Origin: Elusimicrobiota bacterium
GTDB lineage: Bacteria > Elusimicrobiota > Elusimicrobia > UBA1565 > JACRDR01
Direction: 5' to 3'
NCBI GenBank assembly: GCA_016207585.1
Contig: JACQPI010000215.1
Coordinates: forward strand, 1 to 20,462
DNA: 20,462 nt
In this document: piece by piece, positions 14,785-20,462 of the stretch
Layout: each line of letters begins with the position of its first letter
Position numbering within the stretch: the first letter of the stretch is position 1
Program-made: the position numbers and the translations under genes
The notes under the pieces: model-generated
What the model saw: the letters and a program-made list of their open reading frames with translations, nothing else
What the model was told of the DNA's origin: nothing
The model's database searches: none

Positions 14785-15207
14785 ATGAAACCGGAATTCT
14801 TCAGTTGCCGGATTTACGGCGTTTTGCAGCGAGAGAATCGGATATTGATGACTCGCAGCGTATTCATCGCCAGGGAATTCGTGAATTTTCCGGGAGGGGG
14901 CGTCGAGCTGGGGGAATCCCCCGTGCAGGCTTTGCGGCGGGAGTATCTGGAAGAAACCGGGATATCCATCCGTCCCATCCGGCTTTTGTACGCCAGCGAA
15001 GGCCTGCATGTCTCCAGCCAGCGCCCGATGCAGATCGTCAGCATCTATTGGTTGGTCAGGAAGCTGGGCGGGAGGCTGCGCTTAAGCGGGAATCAGGACG
15101 ATGTTTTGCATCTTTTTTGGGCGCCTATTCGAAAGGTTCCCATGGACGAAATGTTTCCCTCCGACCTGGAGTTCGCCAGGCGCCTGCCGAGCCTTCTCAA
15201 GGCATGA
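14785..15207 (+). CDS. NUDIX hydrolase, unknown substrate
   Basis: A 140-residue small NUDIX protein. The box is canonical: GGGVELGESPVQALRREYLE followed by ETGI (about residues 37-60), with a preceding FVNFPGGG lead-in. It most resembles the general 8-oxo-dGTP or nucleoside-diphosphate-derivative hydrolases. Sequence outside the box, including SQRPMQIVSIYWLVRKLGG, does not identify a substrate. The ATG lies four bases after the NTE-like stop, with GAGG only two bases upstream. The TGA stop overlaps the next ATG as ATGA, so it is probably translated together with the membrane glycosyltransferase. Confidence 0.85.
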   Translation: MKPEFFSCRIYGVLQRENRILMTRSVFIAREFVNFPGGGVELGESPVQALRREYLEETGISIRPIRLLYASEGLHVSSQRPMQIVSIYWLVRKLGGRLRLSGNQDDVLHLFWAPIRKVPMDEMFPSDLEFARRLPSLLKA

Positions 15208-17366
15208 GCTCCAAAACTTCGGCTGGTTCCCGATCGTCCCAGCCGATCCCGGTGTGGGTCCTGGTCGGGGCGTGCGCATTCCTGCTCTGGCAGGGAATCG
15301 ATCTGCATAGGTATGTCAGAACGGATACCCGTCCTCCGGCGTGGGACCAGGCGGTTCATTTGGAAACCGCTTGGGACTATAGAGAGGCGATTCGGGAGGG
15401 ACGGTGGACCGCCCCCCTCCATATGGCTCCCAAGCCCGGCATGCCTCCGTTTCCTCCCTTTTATTACCTGGCGCTCATGTTCACTTACGGAACGTCTGAT
15501 CCAGCGGGGGTGGCGTTGTGGCTTAACTGGATTTACTTGGCGATTTTGTGCGGAGCTCTCTTGGCGATCGCGCACCGATTCAAACCGGACGGGACCGCTT
15601 TGGCCGCGGTCGTGCTATTCGCGGGGGCTCCGGCGGTTCAGGAGGCATGCCATACGCAGCTGATGGATCTCTCGGTCGCGGCGTGGGCCGCGGTCGCCTA
15701 TTGGGCTCTTTTGAGATCGGAACGATTCAGCCGATGGGACGGGTCGGCGTTTTTTGCCTTGGCGTATGTCGTCGGGATGCTGCATAAATGGAGCTTCTTC
15801 AGCTACCTCGCCCCCGCCTATTGGATCGGATTGGAAGCGGCGTTCGATCCGGCCCGACGGAAGAAGGTGTTGGCGGCGGGCGGCATCGTTTTGGCGGGAC
15901 TTGGCCCATGGTATCTCGCTAATTTGCCTGTTTTGTTCCCACGTCTCATCGAAGCCTCCGCGGACAACGCCGTCGTTTTTTGGAAAGGGGCGGCGTTTTT
16001 CCAGTATTTCAAGAATCTTCCCGCCGAGATGGGCCCATGGCTTTGGCTCTTGGGTTGCGTAGGACTGGCGATGCCGTTTGCCGCCAGGCGGCGGGACCAG
16101 GTTTGGATACCAGCAATGTGGTTTTTGACGTCTTATGTATTCTGGGCGATCGTTCCGAATCGTCAAATGAGGTTTTTGTTGGCGGGGCTTCCTCCATTGG
16201 CGATCGCTGCGGCGTGGCCATGGCCGAGGCGATGGATATGGGTCTTCGCGGGGTTGCAGTTCCTTTCCGCCGCTAACTTTACACGGGCATGGATCAAGCC
16301 CTTCTCCGTGCCGGTTCCCGGGCTCAACGTGCAATTTTTCCCCGTGCAACCGCCGCGAGGGGAGGATTGGAAGCTTGCCGAGGTGTTGAGGGCTGCCGAG
16401 CGACTCCACCCTCCCGAGCGCCCTTTTTCGAATCTCACCCTGGTCGCCAACGACGCGTGGTTCAACGGGCCTAATTTCAATTGGGCCGTCAAATGGCTGG
16501 GGTTGCCGCATGTGCGCATTCGCGGGGTCAATCGCCGTCTATGCGAATTCTCGGAATTTGTGGCGCTGAAACAGGGCGTCTTGGGGCCACCCGGCGTCAT
16601 TTCTGGATTGCCGGAAGCCGAAGCGATTATTCGGAATCCCAAGGGATGGTTCCCTCGCGCGTATGCCCCGGTCCGGCAGTGGGGCTTGCCCGACGGGTCC
16701 GTGGCCGTTCTGTACCAGCAGCGCCGAGCAAAGAAGGCTCCGTTCTCCGGATCCGAGTTCGCATTTCCCAAGTACACCGCGGCGACGGGCGCCTTTTCGG
16801 CTCGGAACCTGCGGATATCCCTGGGCGGATGGGATCCCGCGCGCGCGGTTTATCCGTCGGCTTCGGCGACCGCGGATTCGGTGGAACTTCGAGGATTGAC
16901 CGTGGAGGGACTTCGAGTGGGGTTGGAGGACTTACGAATCGTGCCGGCGGGCGGCGCGCCGTCCCGCGCACCATGGGCGGACGTACGGTTGTTGCGGATG
17001 GAAACGCTGCGCGTGCGGCATCTCGAAATCACGGCCGCCGGCTTGCGGAAATTCCTGCAAAAACGAGTTCCGGGGCTGCTCGTGAGCAACGTGACATTGC
17101 AAGACGGGATCGATGTCTCGGGAAAATTCAAGTCGATTCCCTTTTCGGTGTCGATGGAGATTTCGTTGGCTCGGCGGCGAGAGCTGGTTTTCGTCCCTCG
17201 GCGACTCCGTGTGGGGCCGATCTCTCTTGGATCGAGGTTGTTGGGGCCGTGGGCGACGCTGCGAGTTTCCCTGGACCCCAATCCGGAAACCCCTTTTGTC
17301 ATTGATATCCCTCGCCTAAAATTGGCCGAGAACCGTCTCGTCATCGGCTCGAAGGATGCGCCGTGA
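15204..17366 (+). CDS. GT-C membrane glycosyltransferase with a C-terminal DUF2993/LmeA-like domain
   Basis: A 720-residue protein. Residues about 15-500 look like an ArnT/PMT-type (GT39 or GT83-like) GT-C transferase: about ten hydrophobic helices starting with IPVWVLVGACAFLLWQGI, an acidic first-loop motif (Asp48 in PAWDQAVHL), then a soluble segment with NDAWFNGPNFNWAV and FPRAYAPVRQWGLPDGS. Such enzymes move a sugar from a polyprenyl-phosphate carrier to lipid or protein on the periplasmic face. From about residue 510 a separate domain of some 210 residues follows, with beta-rich repeats such as ADSVELRGLTVEGLRVGLED and LEITAAGLRKFLQKRVPGLL, resembling DUF2993/LmeA. That resemblance is my recognition from pattern, not a search. 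The ATG at 15204 overlaps the NUDIX stop. The frame is open upstream, but that part overlaps the NUDIX gene. Confidence 0.75.
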   Translation: MSSKTSAGSRSSQPIPVWVLVGACAFLLWQGIDLHRYVRTDTRPPAWDQAVHLETAWDYREAIREGRWTAPLHMAPKPGMPPFPPFYYLALMFTYGTSDPAGVALWLNWIYLAILCGALLAIAHRFKPDGTALAAVVLFAGAPAVQEACHTQLMDLSVAAWAAVAYWALLRSERFSRWDGSAFFALAYVVGMLHKWSFFSYLAPAYWIGLEAAFDPARRKKVLAAGGIVLAGLGPWYLANLPVLFPRLIEASADNAVVFWKGAAFFQYFKNLPAEMGPWLWLLGCVGLAMPFAARRRDQVWIPAMWFLTSYVFWAIVPNRQMRFLLAGLPPLAIAAAWPWPRRWIWVFAGLQFLSAANFTRAWIKPFSVPVPGLNVQFFPVQPPRGEDWKLAEVLRAAERLHPPERPFSNLTLVANDAWFNGPNFNWAVKWLGLPHVRIRGVNRRLCEFSEFVALKQGVLGPPGVISGLPEAEAIIRNPKGWFPRAYAPVRQWGLPDGSVAVLYQQRRAKKAPFSGSEFAFPKYTAATGAFSARNLRISLGGWDPARAVYPSASATADSVELRGLTVEGLRVGLEDLRIVPAGGAPSRAPWADVRLLRMETLRVRHLEITAAGLRKFLQKRVPGLLVSNVTLQDGIDVSGKFKSIPFSVSMEISLARRRELVFVPRRLRVGPISLGSRLLGPWATLRVSLDPNPETPFVIDIPRLKLAENRLVIGSKDAP

Positions 17367-17386
17367 ATGAACTCGCCTCCGGCGCA
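17357..17386. repeat. 7-bp inverted repeat at the glycosyltransferase end / acnA promoter
   Basis: TGCGCCG (17357-17363) and its exact reverse complement CGGCGCA (17380-17386) flank a 16-base spacer that begins with the glycosyltransferase TGA. The right arm lies five bases before the acnA -10. No T-run follows, so it is not a standard terminator; it could be an operator or chance in GC-rich DNA. Confidence 0.35.
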
Positions 17387-17388
17387 CA

Positions 17389-17397
17389 TGATATAAT
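17389..17397 (+). promoter_or_regulatory. Extended -10 promoter of acnA (TGATATAAT)
   Basis: Perfect TATAAT at 17392-17397 with the TGn extension. Transcription should start near 17404, giving a leader of about 21 bases that carries AGAGAGGA (17408-17415), a Shine-Dalgarno 9-10 bases before the ATG at 17425. No good -35 is seen. The element shares TGnTATAATGsC with the promoter at 12122. Confidence 0.65.
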
Positions 17398-17424
17398 GGC
17401 TCGAAAAAGAGAGGAACCGTCCAT

Positions 17425-20166
17425 ATGAAAACCCACAGCCTAAACACTTTTAAAACGTTGTCGCCGCTGAAGGCAAAGGAAAAGACGTACGAGATATTCC
17501 ATCTGGGCCGATTGGAGAAGCAGTACGCCCACATCTCGCGCTGGCCGCTCACGCTGAAGATTTTTTTAGAAAATTTATTGCGCCATGAAGACGGGCGCTT
17601 CGTGCGCTCCGAAGATATCCGAGCTTTTCTGGAGGGGCGCGTTGAAGAAGGCAGGGAGATTTACTTTATGCCGGCGCGGGTCCTGATGCAGGATTTCACG
17701 GGAGTTCCGGCCATCGTGGATTTGGCGGCGATGCGCGCCGCGGTCGAGCGCCTGGGGCGCGACCCCCGCGCGATCAATCCGTTGATTCCCGTCGATCTGG
17801 TGATCGACCATTCGGTGCAGGTCGATTTCTTCGGCTCCCTCGAAGCGCTGCGGCGCAACGAGCAGATCGAGTTTGAGCGCAATCGGGAGCGATACCGCTT
17901 CTTGAGGTGGGGGCAGGAGGTCTTCGGCAATCTGACGGTGGTGCCTCCGGGGACGGGCATCGTCCATCAGATCAACTTGGAACACACCGCCAAGATCGTT
18001 TGGACCCTTTCGGGAGAGGATCATCCGCTGGCCTTCCCGGATACGGTCATCGGAACCGACTCGCATACGACGATGATCAACGGCTTGGGCGTTCTGGGGT
18101 GGGGAGTGGGCGGCATCGAGGCCGAGGCCGCCATGCTGGGGCAGCCCTTGGCGATGTCGATTCCGGATATCGTCGGTTTCAAGTTGACCGGGCGGCTCCC
18201 TTCGGGTACGACCGCCACCGATGCGGTGTTGACCGTGACCCAGATACTCAGGGCGCGCGGCGTGGTGGGAAAGTTCGTGGAATTCTTCGGCCCGGGCTTG
18301 TCGGCGCTCAGCCTCGCCGATCGGGCCACGATCGCCAATATGTGCCCGGAGTACGGAGCGACGGCGGCCTTTTTCCCTCCGGATCGTCAGACCTTGGAGT
18401 ACCTCAAAATGACCGGGCGTTCCTTGGAGCTTTTGAATCTGGTACAGGAGTACGGCCGGGCGCAAGGGCTGTTCTGCGAGGAGAATTCTCCCGCCCCCGA
18501 ATTCAAGGACATCCTGGAGTTCGACCTCTCATCGATCGAGCCTTCGCTGGCCGGGCCTCGCCGGCCTCAGGATAGGATCGCCTTGAAAGACGTTCGAAAG
18601 AATTGGGATGAGACGCTTCCTTCCTTCCTGCAACAAAAGGACAGGCATGGAAACCTTCCGGCGCCGGCGGGAGCCAGGGTTGCAACGGTTTTGGAGGGCC
18701 GGCGGTTCGAGCTGTCTCACGGGGCGGTTGTCATCGCCGCGATCACCTCGTGCACCAACACCTCCAATCCCTCCGTGATGGTCGGAGCGGCTCTGTTGGC
18801 GAAAAAAGCGGTGGAGCAGGGGCTCGAGGTGAAGCCCTGGGTCAAGACCTCCCTGGCTCCGGGATCGAAGGTGGTCGCCGAATATCTTCGAAATTCAGGC
18901 CTCCTTGCGCATTTAGAAGAGCTGGGGTTTCACTTGGTCGGTTACGGCTGCACCACCTGTATCGGCAATTCCGGACCCCTGCCCGAGCCGGTGTCGCAGG
19001 CTGTCAAAGATCACAACCTGGTGGTCGCGGCGGTCCTATCCGGCAACCGCAACTTCGAGGGCCGCATCCATCCGCAGGTGAAGGCGAGCTATCTGGCGTC
19101 GCCCCCCCTCGTCGTGGCGTATGCCTTGGCGGGGTCGATGACCGTCGATTTGAATACGGAGCCGTTGGGCCTGGGGCGCTCGGGAAGCCCCGTATTTTTG
19201 CGGGACATCTGGCCCACGGCGGAAGAGATTCAACGGGTCATCGAGCAGCATGTGTCCCGCGACACCTTCTCTCGCCAGTACGCCGACGTCTATGCCGGCG
19301 ATGAGGCGTGGAAATCGCTGGAGGCCCCGAACCGGGAGGTGTTCGATTGGGAGCCGGGCTCCACATACATCAAACTGCCTCCTTATTTCGAGGGGATCGA
19401 GAAAACCTTGCGATCCGGGCATGATGCGGGCGATATCCGCGGGGCGCTCGTGTTGGCGGTCTTGGGGGATTCCGTTACGACGGATCATATTTCTCCCGCG
19501 GGCTCCATCCCCAAGGATTCTCCCGCCGGCCGGTATCTTCTCGATCACGGGGTCGCGGTTCAGGATTTCAACTCTTACGGCGCTCGCCGCGGGAACCACG
19601 AGTTGATGGTGCGGGGTACCTTCGCGAACATCCGGTTGAGGAACCTGATGGTGACGGGCTCCGAGGGAGGGGTGACCTTGCTGCTGCCGGAGAAGGTGCA
19701 GACGACGATCTATGAGGCTTCTGTTAAATATAGGGAGCGCCGTGTTCCTCTCGTCGTCCTGGCCGGAAAGGAATACGGTTCGGGGTCCTCTCGGGACTGG
19801 GCCGCCAAGGGGCCCGCCTTGCTGGGAGTGCGCGCGGTGATCGCGCAGTCCTTTGAGCGCATCCATCGCTCCAACCTGGTTGGAATGGGAATACTGCCGT
19901 TTCAGTTCGCGCCCGGGGAGTCGGCGGCGTCCTTGGGTTTGACGGGCCTGGAGACGCTGGACATCGCCGGAATTTCGGGTTCGCTCAAGCCCCGGCAACA
20001 AGCGACGGCGACGGCCGTAATGAACGGCGGGAGCCGCAAGGAATTTAAAATTACCTTGCGCCTCGAAACGCCGGTGGAGGTGGAGTACTATCGTTGCGGC
20101 GGGATCCTCCCCTTCGTTTTGTGCCAGATGTTCAACGCCGCGCAAGAAATCCCGATCGAGGCATAG
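17425..20166 (+). CDS. acnA: Aconitate hydratase A
   Basis: A 913-residue [4Fe-4S] enzyme interconverting citrate and isocitrate in the TCA or glyoxylate cycle, normal length for the AcnA/IRP1 branch. The three cluster cysteines are present in ITSCTNTSNPS and GYGCTTCIGNSGPL (two). Other family segments in order: VLMQDFTGVPAIVDLAAMR, PVDLVIDHSVQVDFFG, PGTGIVHQINLEH, GTDSHTTMINGLGVLGWGVG, GDSVTTDHISPAGSI, and the swivel-domain substrate loop GKEYGSGSSRDWAAKG. It has its own promoter and Shine-Dalgarno and ends with TAG, whose last base starts the next gene. The domain order (IRP1-like, fused swivel) separates it from AcnB. Loss of the cluster in such enzymes can permit RNA binding; that is family knowledge, not shown here. 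Confidence 0.96.
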   Translation: MKTHSLNTFKTLSPLKAKEKTYEIFHLGRLEKQYAHISRWPLTLKIFLENLLRHEDGRFVRSEDIRAFLEGRVEEGREIYFMPARVLMQDFTGVPAIVDLAAMRAAVERLGRDPRAINPLIPVDLVIDHSVQVDFFGSLEALRRNEQIEFERNRERYRFLRWGQEVFGNLTVVPPGTGIVHQINLEHTAKIVWTLSGEDHPLAFPDTVIGTDSHTTMINGLGVLGWGVGGIEAEAAMLGQPLAMSIPDIVGFKLTGRLPSGTTATDAVLTVTQILRARGVVGKFVEFFGPGLSALSLADRATIANMCPEYGATAAFFPPDRQTLEYLKMTGRSLELLNLVQEYGRAQGLFCEENSPAPEFKDILEFDLSSIEPSLAGPRRPQDRIALKDVRKNWDETLPSFLQQKDRHGNLPAPAGARVATVLEGRRFELSHGAVVIAAITSCTNTSNPSVMVGAALLAKKAVEQGLEVKPWVKTSLAPGSKVVAEYLRNSGLLAHLEELGFHLVGYGCTTCIGNSGPLPEPVSQAVKDHNLVVAAVLSGNRNFEGRIHPQVKASYLASPPLVVAYALAGSMTVDLNTEPLGLGRSGSPVFLRDIWPTAEEIQRVIEQHVSRDTFSRQYADVYAGDEAWKSLEAPNREVFDWEPGSTYIKLPPYFEGIEKTLRSGHDAGDIRGALVLAVLGDSVTTDHISPAGSIPKDSPAGRYLLDHGVAVQDFNSYGARRGNHELMVRGTFANIRLRNLMVTGSEGGVTLLLPEKVQTTIYEASVKYRERRVPLVVLAGKEYGSGSSRDWAAKGPALLGVRAVIAQSFERIHRSNLVGMGILPFQFAPGESAASLGLTGLETLDIAGISGSLKPRQQATATAVMNGGSRKEFKITLRLETPVEVEYYRCGGILPFVLCQMFNAAQEIPIEA

Positions 20167-20462
20167 TGGTCCGGCGGGACTGGTTTTTTATCAAGGCGCA
20201 CCTTTTCGTCCTCGTCGTTCTCTTTAGCGGCATTATCGCGCACTCCCGACGACTTCCTGGAAACTTCGGCGATATCTACAGTTATCACTACCCCTTGCGA
20301 CATTTTATGGCGGCGACGCTTCAGGAGGGGCGTCTTCCCTTGTGGAACCCTCACATTTTTGCGGGTGTCCCGGCCGCGGCTAATCCTCAGTCAATCCTCT
20401 TCTATCCGTTCGCCCTGCTGCACTATATTTTGCCTCTGCCGGAGGCTTTTAGTTGGGACGCA
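20166..20462 (+). CDS. YfhO-like membrane protein, N-terminal part (cut by window edge)
   Basis: An open frame of 99 codons running off the right edge, starting with a GTG that shares its G with the acnA TAG stop (TAGTG). It has a hydrophobic first helix (about 11-25, HLFVLVVLFSGIIAH) and a first-loop segment typical of the YfhO family and GT-C-like membrane proteins: GDIYSYHYPLRHFMAATLQE, then GRLPLWNPHIFAGVPAAANPQ, then FYPFALLHYILP. The aspartate in GDIYSYHYP is the expected first-loop acidic residue. YfhO proteins in Gram-positives take part in glycosylating teichoic acids; here only a polyprenyl-phosphate-dependent or unknown sugar-transfer role can be suggested. GAGG lies four bases before the GTG. 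The rest of the protein is outside the window. Confidence 0.78.
   Translation, partial: MVRRDWFFIKAHLFVLVVLFSGIIAHSRRLPGNFGDIYSYHYPLRHFMAATLQEGRLPLWNPHIFAGVPAAANPQSILFYPFALLHYILPLPEAFSWDA

Noticed and set aside
14805..17366. An 853-residue form of the glycosyltransferase
   Set aside because: The first 133 residues are out-of-frame shadow of the NUDIX gene; the ATGA overlap at 15204 and the first TM helix support the shorter form.
1..20462. CRISPR arrays, tRNA or rRNA genes, insertion sequences, attachment sites
   Set aside because: No spaced direct repeats, cloverleaf or rRNA-like sequence, transposase or integrase frames were seen; the window is almost fully covered by protein-coding genes.

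Overview
The window is a very gene-dense, GC-rich stretch of a bacterial chromosome. No gap between genes exceeds about 60 bases, and I see no RNA genes, insertion sequences or CRISPR arrays. The proteins point to a diderm (Gram-negative) bacterium: a TolC-type efflux protein, a beta-barrel protein ending in phenylalanine, several Sec signal peptides, and DapF for meso-diaminopimelate. It has a TCA-cycle aconitase and a phosphofructokinase with pyrophosphate-type residues. There is no rRNA or other clean marker. A poorly cultured diderm phylum such as Elusimicrobiota is a low-confidence guess from overall flavour only.

Minus strand, 12116 down to 1. Eleven genes read in one direction: dnaE (interrupted by one in-frame TAA), a stand-alone receiver, a secreted HEAT-repeat protein, a beta-barrel protein, a class I (LacD-type) aldolase, phosphofructokinase, a two-TM HAMP protein, a TolC-family protein, a secreted patatin, a secreted TPR protein, and dapF cut by the left window edge. 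Many junctions are ATGA or TGATG overlaps and most other gaps are under 35 bases, so long shared transcripts are likely. Internal promoters may sit before the aldolase and the HEAT gene. The set mixes replication, central carbon metabolism, envelope and lysine/peptidoglycan precursor functions.

Plus strand, 12137 to the right edge. An ADP-ribose-pyrophosphatase-like NUDIX protein diverges from dnaE across only 20 bases, which contain a perfect extended -10 (TGCTATAAT). Next come an NTE-like protein (cyclic-nucleotide-binding domain, Rossmann-like middle, patatin), a second NUDIX hydrolase, a GT-C-type membrane glycosyltransferase with an extra C-terminal domain, aconitase with its own extended -10 promoter, and the first 99 codons of a YfhO-like membrane protein.

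Most notable points: (1) dnaE is full length and collinear with E. coli DnaE except for a TAA that replaces exactly one codon between the catalytic aspartates; (2) the 20-base divergent promoter predicts leaderless mRNAs; (3) the NTE-like protein has an altered oxyanion motif; (4) the membrane glycosyltransferase is fused to a lipid-binding-like domain; (5) the PFK has the D/K signature of pyrophosphate-dependent enzymes and overlaps the aldolase gene.
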